From Geotalea toluenoxydans JCM 15764 (lineage in GTDB: Bacteria; Desulfobacterota; Desulfuromonadia; Geobacterales; Geobacteraceae), in assembly GCF_001311985.1 (NCBI RefSeq), contig NZ_BBCJ01000005.1, positions 1 to 64,000 on the forward strand: 64,000 bases of DNA. The letters are read 5' to 3'. Positions 41,121-52,272 of the stretch are shown in pieces. The notes under the pieces were generated by a model that saw only the letters and a list, made by a program, of their open reading frames with translations, had not been told where the DNA came from and made no database searches. Every line of letters starts with the position of its first letter. Position 1 is the stretch's first letter. The translations under genes and the position numbers were made by a program.

Positions 41121-42162
41121 TTATTTTGCCTGGGTCAGGCCCAGGGAATCATTGGCAATCACATCATCCATGGTTTCTTCTTCTACACCAAGAAGAAGGT
41201 CATCAAATTTGAAAATGTCCGGATTTATTTCCACAATTCTTTTAGCCCCGATGAAGCGGGAACGGTAATAATAGGTATTGATGGGAGAAACCACGACACG
41301 GCGATCTTTTGATGAAGCATGGATCATTTTATTATTGCCCAGATAGATGCCAACATGGGAAGGATAGGAAGCGTAGGTGCGAAAGAAGATCAGATCCCCC
41401 TTCTGCAGATCGCCAGGTGCAACCTCAGCCCCCATGCCGAACTGTTCACGTGCAGTTCTTGGAAGGGACACTTCCAGCTCGCGAAATACCTGCTGGACAA
41501 AACTGGAACAGTCGATACCGCTCCTTGAGCTGCCACCGAAACGATACCTGGTTCCGAGAAAGCCATAGGCAGATTTCTTGAGTTCCTGAATATTGTCAAC
41601 TTTAAGTTCGGCACTTTTTTTTCAGATCTACTTTTTGATCAGGATCAAGTTCAGTGAGCTCGGCAAGGCTCTGTTCGTAATCCTTCTCGTTGAACAGATC
41701 GCTGTGGCGCAGCTGGAGCTTTTTGGCGGTCCGCTGTACCGGAGCCTCGTCCGTAGGCTCTCGCTCTCGCAGAACCAGAACGGTTCCAGGTCTTACCTTG
41801 CTTTTGCTCAGATTGTTCAGACGTTTCAGCTCGCTTACCGAAACGCCAGTCTTTTTAGCAATGCGCGAAAGAGTTTCGCTTTTTTTCACCTTGTAGGTAC
41901 TGACCTTGGTTTTGCTCTCTCTGCGCTCGGCGGAGGAAGCCTCTACGGAGCGGGGAGGAATAACAAGAACCTGTTTCGGTTTTATATGACTGCTAACCAG
42001 ATTGTTGGTGGATTTGATATCTTGAACTGTGACGTGGTATTTTTTGGCAAGACTGAAAAGAGTTTCGTTCTTTTTTACCCGGTGAGTTTTTGCTGCAAAG
42101 ACAAAAGAAGGAAAAGTAAGAATAATGACACAGATTAATATATACCTAATGTAATTAGCCAT
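41121..42162 (-). CDS. LysM-NlpC/P60 peptidoglycan endopeptidase (one frameshift)
   Basis: 346 residues after removing one A from the eight-A run near 41620. A signal peptide (YIRYILICVIILTFPSFVFA) is followed by two LysM domains (HRVKKNETLFSLAKKYHVTV, YKVKKSETLSRIAKKTGVSV) and an NlpC/P60 domain with catalytic Cys in SGIDCSSFVQQVF and His in YPSHVGIYLG. It cleaves the D-Glu-(gamma)-diaminopimelate peptide bond or similar in the cell wall. It lies 80 bp upstream of the radical SAM gene on the same strand. Confidence 0.92.
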
Positions 42163-42243
42163 CTACCCTCCTTTCTGTTCTACAATCACATTAAAATTAT
42201 CCCTTTTATATAACAATTTTTTGATCTTGTCAACCCCAAGGTG

Positions 42244-43652
42244 TCAGCGCCCTGTTAAAACACGGACTTTTACAGGTTCATCCCTCAACACTCTCAACTG
42301 GGGTGATGGGGAAAGCACCCTCCTTTCAAGCATTGTGTTTTGCCGTATTAAAGACAAATCAATCTCCTCGGTCTGCACCTGATCGAACTGATTCACCACA
42401 TGGGCAGGACCTTCAACAACAACAGTGGGTGGGTCCACCTTTGCGGATCGAAGCCGCAGTTTCCCCGGCAGTCTTGACACAGTGCCGGCTTTCACCGCTA
42501 TATGACGGATAATTTTTTTATCCGCAACCACCCTGATCGTGGAGCGGCTAAGTCCGGCAATAATAACGCCAGGCGGGAGCTTTATCTCTTCACTGCGGAT
42601 AGCAATGTTGTTCACCCCTTCCTTAGCCCGAGACAGGTCAACATCGGCAATTATATCCATCTCTTTAGGCGAAGGAATGAGATTGGAAAAGACCTTCAGC
42701 TGCACCTCAACCTCTTCAGGGGTAGTTTTTATTAAAGCCAGTTCTTTGGGGAGGTTATGAAATTTTACCGGAGCATTGACAGTAAGAATTGCTCCCTGGC
42801 GTGACGTTATCAACAGCCAGCATGCAAGAACAAAGAGCAGTATGGCCATCTTTGGCACAATATTACCAAAAAGCTTGCGCCGTAGGGTGGTCGTGCTTAC
42901 TTCCTGGACAGGAGGAGAAAGAATGGTGTTGAGTGTATCATACAGCACTTCCGGGGAATCCATTCGAGACAGCTCTCCGGCAAGGGCAAGGGAGACCGTT
43001 CCTCTCTCTTCCGATACGATTATGACAGCAGCATCTGAACGCTCGGTCAAGCCTAGCCCGGCGCGATGCCTGGTGCCGAAATATTGGGGGATGTCGGTGC
43101 TGGAGGAAAGGGGCAAATGACAGGAAGCCTGGGCAATGCGACCTTCCCGTATAATGACGGCGCGTCATGCAACGGAGCTCCATCCCTGAAGATACTCATC
43201 AAGAGCTGGCTGCAGGGTAGACTGTCCAACTGGATGCCATGCAAAAGGTAGTCATCCAGGTTCTCCCTGCGCTGAAAAACGATCAGTGCACCTGTCTTCT
43301 CCTGAGCCAGAGAAAAAACAGTATTGGCCAGATCCATAATGTCAATTTGGGATGGGTTGTCCTGGCGACCGAAGAGGTTCCTCAAAAGACTGAAACGGTA
43401 AAGTGCCTGACGTATTTCCCCCTGGAAGATGACAATCAGGAGGATGAAGAGAACCGTCCCCAGTTCCTGGAGTATCCAACTGGTCATGAACAACCCCAGG
43501 TTCTTGGTAATAACATAGAGAAGACCGAGAAAGCCGAGGCCGATTACCACCTGTAGTGCTCTGGTATTCTTGAACCAGCTGTACAGCTGGTAGACAAGAA
43601 AACTCATGATCAGTATGTCAGCGATATCTTGGGGGCGAAAATAGGAAAACAA
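42244..43652 (-). CDS. Diadenylate cyclase fused to YbbR repeats (CdaA-CdaR fusion; one frameshift)
   Basis: 469 residues with one G restored near 43165. The first 80 residues hold three CdaA-type membrane helices (DILIMSFLVYQLYSWF, VVIGLGFLGLLYVI, TVLFILLIVIFQGEIRQAL). The DAC domain has SIFRDGAPLHDGAVII and RHRAGLGLTERSDA, the DGA and RHR motifs of c-di-AMP synthesis. In the same frame a fourth helix (MAILLFVLACWLLITS) is followed by at least two YbbR domains (NLPKELALIKTTPEEVEVQL; PPGVIIAGLSRSTIRVV). YbbR is normally a separate regulator, CdaR. The start is TTG at 43652 after GAGGG. Confidence 0.9.
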
Positions 43653-43831
43653 CTGTAACCCTCGGTTACGGCAGGGGTTGGACCTGACGCCTTGCTACGG
43701 CTTTATCGTTTGAGCCGGAGTAACATTTTTCTGGTATGCGTGCCACCTTTGTGTTAAAAATTTTGTCTCCCAAGTGCCGGATACAAAACCACCGGACTTA
43801 TATCATTTATGTGGTTAAAAAGGTAGGGAAA

Positions 43832-44539
43832 ATGTTTAAACTCACGGAAAAGGGTGAAAAGATCCAGGAAATGTTCGACACCATCGCCCCCCGCTATGAC
43901 TTTCTCAACAGGGTTCTGAGTTTCGGCATAGACCGAAGCTGGCGCCGCTTTGCCGTCAAGAAAATCAAATATGCGCCCAACGGCCGCATACTCGATGTCG
44001 CCACCGGCACGGGAGATGTGGCATTGGAAATAGCTGCCCAGACGCCGTCGTCGGTTTCCATTACCGGCATCGATTTCAGCGGCGAAATGGTTGAGTTGGG
44101 GAAACAGAAGGTGGCTGCCTCGTCCTACGCAGGACGCATAAACATGCATGTTGCTCCTTGCGAAGATATTCCCTTTGCCGATGACAGTTTTGATTCCATT
44201 ACCATCGCCTTCGGCATCAGAAATGTTGTTGACCGGTCCCAGGGGCTCAAGGAAATGTACCGTGTCCTTAAGCCTGGAGGCAGAGTGGTGATACTGGAAT
44301 TTTCCACACCGCGCTTTGCACTGTTTAAGCACCTTTATCACTTTTATTTTCTCAAGGTCCTGCCCGTCATAGGCGGGCTCTTCTCAAAATTCAGCGCCTA
44401 TAAATACCTGCCAGATTCCGTAATTGAATTCCCCTCCCAGGATCAGTTCAAAACTATCATGGCCGGCGTTGGCTTTAAAAATACCCAGCACCACGACCTG
44501 ACACTGGGTATCGCCACTGTCTATACAGGTGAGAAATAA
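43832..44539 (+). CDS. ubiE: Demethylmenaquinone methyltransferase
   Basis: Final C-methylation step of menaquinone synthesis (MenG/UbiE). 235 residues with Ubie_methyltran signatures YDFLNRVLSFGIDRSWRR, AdoMet loop ILDVATGTGDVALEIA and FGIRNVVDRSQGLKEMYRVLKPGG (UbiE signature 2), then LPDSVIEFPSQDQF. The start is ATG 43832 after AGGTAGGG; an upstream frame extension of 96 bp has no ribosome-binding site. Geobacter uses menaquinone, so the MenG role is likely. Intact. Confidence 0.95.
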   Translation: MFKLTEKGEKIQEMFDTIAPRYDFLNRVLSFGIDRSWRRFAVKKIKYAPNGRILDVATGTGDVALEIAAQTPSSVSITGIDFSGEMVELGKQKVAASSYAGRINMHVAPCEDIPFADDSFDSITIAFGIRNVVDRSQGLKEMYRVLKPGGRVVILEFSTPRFALFKHLYHFYFLKVLPVIGGLFSKFSAYKYLPDSVIEFPSQDQFKTIMAGVGFKNTQHHDLTLGIATVYTGEK

Positions 44540-44567
44540 GTATTCACCCATGGCCGGCCGCTCAAAG

Positions 44568-44966
44568 TCATCCCTTATGGATAAACCTGCTGTACTCACC
44601 ATCACTGTGCTTTATGTGCTCCACAAGCCATCGCTGTAGAAAGCTGAGCACTTCCAGTGTCGATGTGCTTCCCTTCTGTATCAAATCTCGCTGAAAATTC
44701 ACCACCCGAGATGAAAACTCCTCGTGCTGTTTCTTGTGTTCTTCCTGTTTTGGATAATTCAATTTGACCATCCACAGCTCTTCCGAGGAAAAGTGGTAGG
44801 TGGCATAATCGATAAGTTCATCGATCACCTCCTCCAGAGATGACGGCTTTTCGCTCGCAATGAACAGGTCATAGGTCTCATTAAGAAGACATACCAGGTG
44901 CTTGTGATGGTCGTCAAATGGCTCAACACCTAAAGTCAGAGTATTATCCCATTTTACCAGCTGCAT
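44568..44966 (-). CDS. Bacteriohemerythrin
   Basis: 132 residues, four-helix O2-carrying di-iron protein. The ligand set is visible: DDHHKHLVCLLNE, YATYHFSSEE, EEHKKQHEEF and VEHIKHSDGEYS, giving H...HxxxE...HxxxH...HxxxxD. It probably stores or senses oxygen in this anaerobe. The start is ATG 44966 after GGGGGAC. It is convergent with ubiE. Confidence 0.93.
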   Translation of the reverse strand: MQLVKWDNTLTLGVEPFDDHHKHLVCLLNETYDLFIASEKPSSLEEVIDELIDYATYHFSSEELWMVKLNYPKQEEHKKQHEEFSSRVVNFQRDLIQKGSTSTLEVLSFLQRWLVEHIKHSDGEYSRFIHKG

Positions 44967-45154
44967 GATCGTCCCCCGTAAATGAAAAGAGATGCATTTC
45001 TTTTCGGCAAATACCGCAGGAGGTAAAGACAATTCGAGCGGAAAATTACCAGGGCTAATATGGTTCCTTTCCTGAGATTTTATGGTTAACTGGAAGGAGG
45101 AGGTGGTTTAAAGGAAATTAGTGGGTGATCAGTATCATAAAATCGGGAGAGACT

Positions 45155-45372
45155 ATGCAGGTACCAGTTACCATCCAGACCTATTCCGGATATAAGGCTG
45201 ACGAGCGGCCGAGTTCATTCATCCTTGGCGAACAAACTTTTCGTGTAATGGAGATACTGGACCGCTGGTATGGCGTGGATGCCAACTACTTCAAGGTGGC
45301 GGCCGACGACAGCAGGGTTTACCTGCTGCGTCACGACTGAATGCGGACCAGTGGGAACTGGACGCGGAATGA
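45155..45372 (+). CDS. Small conserved protein, DUF6504-like, 72 aa (one frameshift)
   Basis: The sequence MQVPVTIQTYSGYKADERPS, then ILDRWYGVDANYFKVAADDSRVYLLRHD, matches small proteins of about 75 residues in Geobacter and actinobacteria that end in a W-E-L motif. The first stop at 45340 comes too early. With one base restored near 45337 the frame continues NADQWELDAE to 45372, giving the expected C-terminus. The function is unknown. GGGAGAG precedes the ATG. Confidence 0.65.
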
Positions 45373-45398
45373 CTACTCTGGGGGGTGGACCTGCTGGT

Positions 45399-46092
45399 CT
45401 AGAATTTCACCCTCAGCCCCACAGCAGCATTGTGGCTTTCATATCGCAGATCGGCAGTGTCAAAACCATCGCCGAACCTGGCTCTGGAAGTGCCGAAGTA
45501 GCGGTAGCCTATATCCAGCGTAAGCCTCCGATTAAGAGCAATGCCCACCCCCGCTCCAGCCTGGTAAGCAAACACCATGTCGTCGTCCTCCGGATAAAGG
45601 AAGATACGTTCTGGACCGCTGGTTGTAACGTCGGTGCCGAACGTGTCACTAAGGTGCAGAGTCGCAAACCCGACGCCTCCCCCCACATATGGCGTAACCG
45701 GACCGGGATTGTGCAGATCGAAAAAGGCGTTGCCCATCATGGCGAAGACACCGATATTCCCATCAGGGTTGCCGAATCTGAAACCATCCGCAGTGTCGGT
45801 AATCCTGTTTATTTCCGAGTATTTGAATGAAAGCTCTCCCTCAAGACGCAGAAATCCAAAATCGTAGCCACCAGTGCCGCCGATATTGATTCCAGGTCGA
45901 ATTCCACCTCATCGGTAGCGTTCAGCATGGTACCATCGCTGGCAAACTGGCTACTGTCGACACTGGCATCACGGGGAACGGAAACTCCGATAAAACCTGA
46001 GACGTAAGCACCCGGTCTGGCAGAAGCGACCAGGACAGTGCGGGAAGCAGCAAAAAGAACATGACGGTGATAAGCGAAAGTACCTTTTTCAT
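45399..46092 (-). CDS. Outer-membrane beta-barrel protein (two frameshifts)
   Basis: 231 residues after restoring bases near 46033 and 45900. A signal peptide (MKKVLSLITVMFFLLLPALSWS) is followed by alternating strands typical of OmpA/OmpX-like 8-stranded barrels: GAYVSGFIGVSVP, GYDFGFLRLEGELSFKYSEI, VTPYVGGGVGFATLHL, FAYQAGAGVGIALNRRLTLD and a last strand VGLRVKF with terminal Phe. Probably a small porin or adhesin-like outer-membrane protein. AGGAGGTGG precedes the start at 46092. Confidence 0.82.
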
Positions 46093-46154
46093 TGCAATCC
46101 ACCTCCTGTAGATTTTGATCCTCTTCCGGTTAATCCCAATAAGGACCAAACAAT

Positions 46155-47113
46155 TTATCTTTCCCATGTTACCACCACAAGTCCCACAAGCAACCAGAAT
46201 GCCTCCCTTATTCTTCGCAAGATACTGAAAGCCAACCCTACGGCTGCTCCAAGCCTGAAACCCAGCGCAAGCAACACATTTCCTCCATCCTGGACCCCGA
46301 GTTGTACCGGAATCATGAAACCAAGCGCCGTAAAGAGCATGGCCAGTGCATCCAGACACAACGCCAGTTGCCACTCTACCGACTGGCCCAGCAGATGAAA
46401 GATGAGATAAACTTCAACTCCCTGCACAAGCCAATTAAGGAACAAGAATAAGAATGCCAGTGCACTCTTGCCGGGATACCTGCTGTAAAATCCTGCCATG
46501 GCAGCATCGAGGCTTGCCAGTTCTTCCTTCCTCGCCTTCAGAAAAGCCGGGCACTTACCCCAACGCTCCAGTAGCCTGATCAGGAGGACACATGGATTAC
46601 GATGCTGCAAAACAACAAAGGCCACCCCTGCCCCGGTAAGGACACTGCGCAGGCCAGGAGCAGTCCCAGCCTGACCCCTCCGACAGGCATGACAAAAGGC
46701 ACCAGGGCAAGGCTCAGGAATATGTACAAGACCAGGCTCATGACCATCAGTCCTTTGTGGATAATGAGCGAGGCCGTCGCCTGTTGCCAGGGAATACCTG
46801 AGGCCTTCAACCTTAGAGCCTTGAAAGGTTCTCCTCCCAATGAAGCCGTTGGCGTCAATTGATTAAGCGATTCTCCCGCCAGACGGAGCAAAAACAACCG
46901 GCCCAGAGACACGGATGCGGTCGAATCAACAATGAGCACCTGCCAGGCAAGGGCGGTCAGAAGATTCATGATCCCGTAAGGCACAAGCAGAAGCAATCCG
47001 GCATAACCAACCCGATGGAAATAGTGTTCCAGGTTTTCCCACCCCACCTGCTTCAGCATTCCATAAAAGAAGAATGAGGCTATGAGAAGCAGGATCAGAT
47101 TGAGGCGTCCCAT
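46155..47113 (-). CDS. YbhN/AglD-type flippase-like membrane protein (one frameshift)
   Basis: 319 residues after restoring one base near 46640. Seven to eight membrane segments. Family features (lysylphosphatidylglycerol synthase TM region, UPF0104) include LNQLTPTASLGGEPFKALRL, the conserved 'P-x-x-x-G-x-x-x-x-x' motif of this family, and a late LGVQDGGNVLLALGF. HpnL, a hopanoid-cluster protein, is in this family, but this gene is 12 kb from the hpn genes here. Lipid-linked translocation is inferred from the family. Confidence 0.78.
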
Positions 47114-47175
47114 GGAACCCACCGACCTGGTCAGTAATGAGCAGATGCCCCTTATGTGTACCTGAAAGACCTGAT

Positions 47176-48466
47176 TCACATTTCAGGAGGAATAGAGTAG
47201 TGATCCATGTAAAACTGGAAACGCCTTTTTTCCGTTTCCCGATCAAGACCGAATTCTTCCAGAGAATAATGATGGGCGCCATTCTTGTCCTTTGGATTAC
47301 CGGCAATAAATGTTTTCATGGCCAACTCAGCACTGCTGTCTATTTCTCGGCCAAAATGACGGTAAATACCATTGACAACTGACATTGGGTCCCTCTCCAG
47401 GTCTGTGAAATTTACATCGAAGAAGCGTTTCTGCAGGTGAGGTCTGCTTTGGCGGAACTGCAAGGAGTGCCAGGCGCTCCCTTCCCAGCGGCTGCTCACC
47501 TCAATGCCAATTTTCCTGTTGTCCAGTCCATTGGTAAAGGGTTCACGCAACACCCGGGTAAAGCTTGCACACGAGTAGTACTTTAAGGGGATCACGATGG
47601 GTGACGACAATATCTGCATCCGGATATACATCCAGTAACGACTCCAGCGCCATCAGGTGGCTTGGTGCCTTGAGGACCCAGTGGCTTCCCGGCGAACGCC
47701 ACTGCAGGTGCTGTAAAAACCAGCGGTGGAACTCGTAAACCGGACGTTTATCCTGCTTGTCATGCCAGATGCGGTATGAGGAAACATGGTACATCGATTC
47801 GAAAACATAGCTCATGAAGGCATGACTGGTTATGGCAATACATTCCTGGGGATAACGCTCATGAATGAGATGAACCCTTTTGAAGTAGGGAATCAGGATG
47901 TCCAGCCATCTTAGTTCCTTGCCCGTCTTTGCAATGCGCGGATCAGAAGAATAGGAGGCTGTTTCAGGCGGCGGTGAAGGATGCATCACTTCCCAAACCT
48001 GCGGCGCCCGGCATTTTGGATCCTGCGCCAGTAGCGCATGCAGAAAAGTCGTTCCACTTCGCGGCAAACCGGTGATGAAAAGGGGGCGAACTATGCGCTC
48101 ACTGTCGATCTGCGGAAACCGCTTGCGATCAGCCACCATGAGAAGCCTGTTGCACAGCATCCTGATTATTTCGGAATAGACACTGATGCGCCCAAACAGG
48201 TTCAAGTCTGCATCGGATTCGAAGGACTGCAGTAGAACAGAAAGGGGATGGTGAAAATCTTCACCTCCGAAATCATCAAGCCCCGTTCGCCTGATGCATT
48301 TATCCATCAGGGCACGGGATTCGAGCTTTAAAAATTCGTATCCTTTTTTCTGAAATAAATTGTTTACGGAGTTGATACCGGTCAAGAGCCTGGACATCTT
48401 GATATAGCCAGGTTTAAAGAAGACATTGCTGTTGAGCTGACTTGTCAGGCTTGATGGTTCAGTCAC
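47176..48466 (-). CDS. Sulfotransferase family protein (one frameshift)
   Basis: 429 residues after removing an extra base near 47575. The PAPS-binding 5'-PSB loop is LFITGLPRSGTTFLHALLA (about residue 130). The 3'-PB region is ADIVVTHRDPLK, and the C-terminal part gives EGSAWHSLQFRQSRPHLQKR then FTDLERDPMSVVNGIYRHFG. This type resembles bacterial aryl/carbohydrate-type sulfotransferases of unknown acceptor. It precedes the flippase by 62 bp on the same strand, so modification and transport of an envelope molecule is a reasonable guess. Confidence 0.82.
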
Positions 48467-48751
48467 AGGTTGCTCCTAAGGATTCCTTAAATTATTAATC
48501 AAATTTAATTCTACTCCTTCTCTAAAGCCCGTCAACCGACTCTGAATATTTATGCTGAGGCTGGGACTGTTCTTGGTGTAGAGATTTTTAACAGTGCGAA
48601 AACTTCTCTCTCGACAAATTGAAGATTTTCCAATATATTCCGGCATACTGTATACAATTTCATTTCAGACACCGTGGCATGAGGTTCGAGAGCACACAAA
48701 TCTGTTTTTCTTACCCTGCCCTGGAAATATCAATTGAAAGGAGAAACTTAG

Positions 48752-50380
48752 ATGGCAGCAGTTAAAGATTTTCATTATCAGGACCCCTTCCCCGTCGGCA
48801 AAGATGAGACCAATTACCGCAAGATTGAAGGCTCCGAAAAATATGTTCAGGTTGAGCAATTTGCAGGCAAGGATGTGGTTCGCGTTGCCCCCGATGCATT
48901 AACAATTCTGGCCAATGAGGCCATGAGGGATGTTTCGTTCTTGCTTCGCCCTGCACACAACGAGCAGGTTGCCAAAATTCTCCGAGACCCTGAGGCATCC
49001 ATGAACGACAAGGGTGTGGCCATGGCCTTTCTGCGCAACGCGGAAATCGCAGCCCAGTTTGAGCTTCCGATCTGTCAGGATACAGGCACGGCAACCATCG
49101 TGGCCAAGAAGGGACAGCAGGTCTGGACCGGAGTCAAGGATGAAGAATACCTCTCCAAAGGAGTGTATAAGACATATACAGAGGAAAACCTCCGCTATTC
49201 ACAGACTGTTGCCTTGGACATGTACAAGGAAGTGAATACCGGCACCAACCTGCCTGCCCAGATAGACATCATGGCCACTGACGGCGACTATTATAAATTT
49301 CTATTCATGGCCAAAGGGGGGGGATCTGCCAACAAGACCATGCTTTACCAGGAGACCAAAGCACTGCTCACCCCGGAAAAACTGGAAAAATATCTCATTG
49401 AAAAGATGAAATACCTGGGTACTGCTGCATGCCCCCCATATCACATTGCCTTCATCATCGGCGGCACATCTGCCGACGCCTGCATGAAAGCAGTAAAGCT
49501 GGCTACGGCAAAGGAGTTGGATGCTCTGCCCACCAGCGGCAACGAACATGGTCAGGCCTTCCGCGATGTCGAGCTGGAAAACAAGCTGCTTGAGGCGGCA
49601 TACAAGCTGGGGATCGGTGCACAGTTCGGCGGTAAGTATTTTGCCCACGATGTTCGCGTCATTCGTCTGCCACGCCACGGTGCATCCTGCCCGGTAGGCA
49701 TGGCGGTCTCATGTTCTGCTGACCGCAATATCAAGGCAAAGATCACTAAAGAAGGCCTTTTTGTCGAGGAGATGGACAGGAATCCCGGGCGGCTGATTCC
49801 CGATCAGTACCGCGGAAAACATGAGCACGGTGTCAAGATCGATCTCAACAGGCCCATGAAGGAGATTCTCGCCGAGCTAGGCAAGCATCCTGTCTCAACA
49901 CCGCTGCTGCTGTCCGGTACTATCGTTGTCGGCAGGGATATTGCTCACGCCAAGTTCAAGGAGATCCTTGATAGCGGCAAGCCCCTTCCCGAGTATCTGA
50001 AAAACCACCCCATCTACTATGCCGGTCCGGCAAAAACCCCTGCAGGCAAACCCTCCGGATCTTTCGGTCCCACCACAGCCGGCCGCATGGATTCCTACGT
50101 CGACCTGCTCCAGTCCCACGGCGGCTCAATGGTGATGATAGCCAAAGGCAACCGCAGCCAGCAGGTTACAGATGCCTGCAAGAAATACGGCGGCTTTTAT
50201 CTGGGTTCCATAGGTGGACCGGCAGCAGTTCTTGCCGAAGAAAACATCAAGAAGGTGGAATGTATCGATTTCCCTGAACTGGGAATGGAAGCAGTGTGGA
50301 AGATAGAAGTTGAGAATTTCCCCGCCTTCATTCTGGTGGATGACAAGGGAAATGATTTCTTTAAACAGTTGGGTCTGTAA
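48752..50380 (+). CDS. fumA: Class I fumarate hydratase
   Basis: Iron-sulfur fumarase of the TCA cycle, which interconverts fumarate and malate. 542 residues, single-chain form (alpha plus beta parts fused). Cluster cysteines are in [26 protein letters not shown] and [14 protein letters not shown]. The beta part shows [34 protein letters not shown] and [24 protein letters not shown] precedes the ATG. The 285 bp upstream are AT-rich with a TATACA-like box near 48650. The gene is intact. Confidence 0.95.
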   Translation: MAAVKDFHYQDPFPVGKDETNYRKIEGSEKYVQVEQFAGKDVVRVAPDALTILANEAMRDVSFLLRPAHNEQVAKILRDPEASMNDKGVAMAFLRNAEIAAQFELPICQDTGTATIVAKKGQQVWTGVKDEEYLSKGVYKTYTEENLRYSQTVALDMYKEVNTGTNLPAQIDIMATDGDYYKFLFMAKGGGSANKTMLYQETKALLTPEKLEKYLIEKMKYLGTAACPPYHIAFIIGGTSADACMKAVKLATAKELDALPTSGNEHGQAFRDVELENKLLEAAYKLGIGAQFGGKYFAHDVRVIRLPRHGASCPVGMAVSCSADRNIKAKITKEGLFVEEMDRNPGRLIPDQYRGKHEHGVKIDLNRPMKEILAELGKHPVSTPLLLSGTIVVGRDIAHAKFKEILDSGKPLPEYLKNHPIYYAGPAKTPAGKPSGSFGPTTAGRMDSYVDLLQSHGGSMVMIAKGNRSQQVTDACKKYGGFYLGSIGGPAAVLAEENIKKVECIDFPELGMEAVWKIEVENFPAFILVDDKGNDFFKQLGL

Positions 50381-50396
50381 GCTTGACAGCATAATG

Positions 50397-50427
50397 CTTG
50401 GGGGGACACAACCCCTGTCCCCCCAAG
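50397..50427. terminator. Strong hairpin between convergent genes
   Basis: CTTGGGGGGACA-CAACCCC-TGTCCCCCCAAG, a 12-bp perfect stem between the fumarase stop and the end of the minus-strand HTH gene. There is no T tract; it probably acts as a shared transcription barrier. Confidence 0.55.
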
Positions 50428-50429
50428 GC

Positions 50430-50611
50430 TCAAATACCCGTCAGTTCCTGGATCTTCAGGTCCAGGTCGTCTCCGTTCACCCGTACCACTTTCCCGCCGC
50501 TATCCTCTGTTCGTATAAGCCCTCAGTAACCCATTCCAGAATACGCGCTTCATCGACGCCGAACTTTGCTACAGCCTCTTCCACCGTGTACCACGTCTTG
50601 ACCAGTGACAT
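50430..50611 (-). CDS. Small MerR/excisionase-like HTH protein, 60 aa (one frameshift)
   Basis: With one G restored near 50518 (GAGGGCTTATA for GAGGGGCTTATA) the protein reads [20 protein letters not shown], then [20 protein letters not shown] and [19 protein letters not shown]. This is the helix-turn-helix/wing pattern of MerR-like or HTH_17 proteins: [12 protein letters not shown] helix-turn-helix, then '[11 protein letters not shown]'. AGGAGG precedes the ATG. No partner domain is present. Confidence 0.7.
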
Positions 50612-50864
50612 ATGATCCTCCTGTCTCCCAATGCGCCATAGGTATGATTCTATTTACTTTCCTTTAGCCCAATGTCAATCATATGTTAAAAATAAAACAA
50701 CGAACGATTACAAAACACAATTATATATTTTAAAAATGCGTAATATCAGTAACTTGAAGTGATAGTAAAAATGGAACAAGTAGACAAAATAGAAAGCGGG
50801 ATTAACAGATAATACAAAATTTCCACAACATCTTGATTTTCCTTCTTTTTTGTTGTTTTATTTC

Positions 50865-50893
50865 TTGCAATTCGGAATGCTTCTCTTTATAGT
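50865..50893 (+). promoter_or_regulatory. Promoter of the zinc-ribbon gene
   Basis: TTGCAA (50865-50870), 17 bp, TATAGT (50888-50893), 35 bp before the start. The remaining part of the 50614-50927 gap is AT-rich without a gene. Confidence 0.6.
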
Positions 50894-50927
50894 TTTATTA
50901 AACAAAAACATAAAGAGAGGAATGAAT

Positions 50928-51128
50928 ATGAATTGTCCAGTCTGCGGGAGCAATGAACATTTAGACATCGATTTGCAGTCGGAAAGCTTCTTTGAAGGAA
51001 TAAGAGAATGCACCGTTTGTGACTCTGTATATGCGATTAATCACAATGTGGCAAACATCGTCAAGGATACCCAGGAGAAATCGTTCCTTGGCAATGCATC
51101 GCACCTTTCTTACAGCTTCGCTGCCTGA
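50928..51128 (+). CDS. Small zinc-ribbon protein, 66 aa
   Basis: Two CXXC knuckles (MNCPVCGS and RECTVCDS) with 28 residues between them form a zinc ribbon. The C-terminal half (VKDTQEKSFLGNASHLSYSF) has no known motif. ATG 50928 is preferred over 50922 because AGAGAGG then has normal spacing. A terminator follows directly, so the gene is monocistronic. The function is unknown. Confidence 0.65.
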   Translation: MNCPVCGSNEHLDIDLQSESFFEGIRECTVCDSVYAINHNVANIVKDTQEKSFLGNASHLSYSFAA

Positions 51129-51148
51129 AAAAAATCAGATAAACATCA

Positions 51149-51181
51149 AGCCCCGCCGGCACCAGCCGCGGGGCTTTTTTC
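51149..51181 (+). terminator. Terminator after the zinc-ribbon gene
   Basis: AGCCCCGC-CGGCACCAGC-CGCGGGGCTTTTTT; 8-bp GC-rich stem with a T tract. Confidence 0.9.
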
Positions 51182-51326
51182 TTTCTGCCAGAAACAGGTG
51201 AGGATGAATTTTTAATTTGACAGCAGCGGCCCGTAACGTATACAACTTTTGTCGTTGCCGGCACCTTGATCCCGCAGCAATGATTGTAGAAACAAAAGAG
51301 TCTACCAAAGGAAGAGAGAAAAAATC

Positions 51327-52210
51327 ATGATGACCCTGAAACCTGAAGTAGTCGCCCAACTGGAGCGAGTCCTGAGTTCCGTTGAGATGCTGCTTCCAAA
51401 GGCAATCGCCTCAATAGACTGGTCCACCTGCTATGCCGCAAACTGGCGCCGTCACTCGTTCTCCGGTTTTCTGGAACCGGTAACGGTTACTGATACCTCA
51501 ACACTTGAAGAACTGCTGGGAGTGGAAAAGCAGAAAGAGATCCTGGTAAGCAACACCAAGCAATTTCTCAAGGGACTGCCTGCCAACAATGCTCTGCTCT
51601 GGGGCTCACGCGCACAGGCAAATCCTCCATCGTCAAGGCGCTGCTTAATGAATTTGCCAGTGAGGGACTGCGCATTATTCAGGTGGAAAAGGAAGACCTG
51701 GTCTATCTCTCAGACATCTTCACGATGGTTCGGGATGAACCATACCGCTTCATCCTTCTCTGCGACGACCTTACCTTCGAAGTTGGTGAACTCAGTTACA
51801 AGATGCTGAAGAGCGCCCTGGACGGTTCAGTTTATTCCTCCCCGGAAAACGTTCTTATTTATGTAACGTCCAATCGCCGCCACCTTATTCCCGAATACGA
51901 TTCGGACAAGATCGGCGGCAAGTTCGTCAATGGAGAGTTGCAGCAGAGTGAGGCGATGGAAGAGAAGATTTCTCTCTCCGACCGGTTCGGATTATGGATA
52001 CCATTCCACGTATTTACCCAGGATCGCTATCTTCATGCGGTACGAATGTGCGTTGAAAGGCACGCGAAGGAACGGCAGCTGGAAATTCCCTGGAGCAAAG
52101 AACTTGAAGAAGAAGCAATTCAGTGGTCCCATGACAAGAGTAAGCGCTGCGGGCGCACAGCCTTCCAATTCTCCAAGAACTGGGTCGGCAAGTATCTGCT
52201 CGACAAGTAA
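51327..52210 (+). CDS. DUF815 AAA+ ATPase (one frameshift)
   Basis: 294 residues after restoring one G near 51612. The DUF815 signatures are CYAANWRRHSFSGFLEPV, LLGVEKQKEILVSNTKQFL, Walker A WGSRGTGKSSIVKALL, Walker B FILLCDDLTFEVGE, YKMLKSALDGSV and NVLIYVTSNRRHLIPE. At the end is WSHDKSKRCGRTAFQF. The family is widespread, cytoplasmic and without assigned function. Intact apart from the frameshift. Confidence 0.9.
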
Positions 52211-52224
52211 ACCACATGCTCAGA

Positions 52225-52255
52225 CAAAAAAGCCCGCTGCTGAAGCGGCTTTTTG
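52225..52255 (+). terminator. Terminator after the DUF815 gene
   Basis: AAAAAGCCCGCT-GCTGA-AGCGGCTTTTT. One unpaired C in the stem may itself be an added base. Runs of A and T at both sides fit use from both strands; a minus-strand gene ends at 52273. Confidence 0.75.
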
Positions 52256-52272
52256 TTCAGGAATTGAGACGG

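Noticed and set aside
46155..47113. Assigning the flippase-like gene as hpnL
   Set aside because: The family fits but it is 12 kb from the hpn genes and next to a sulfotransferase; the name is not supported.
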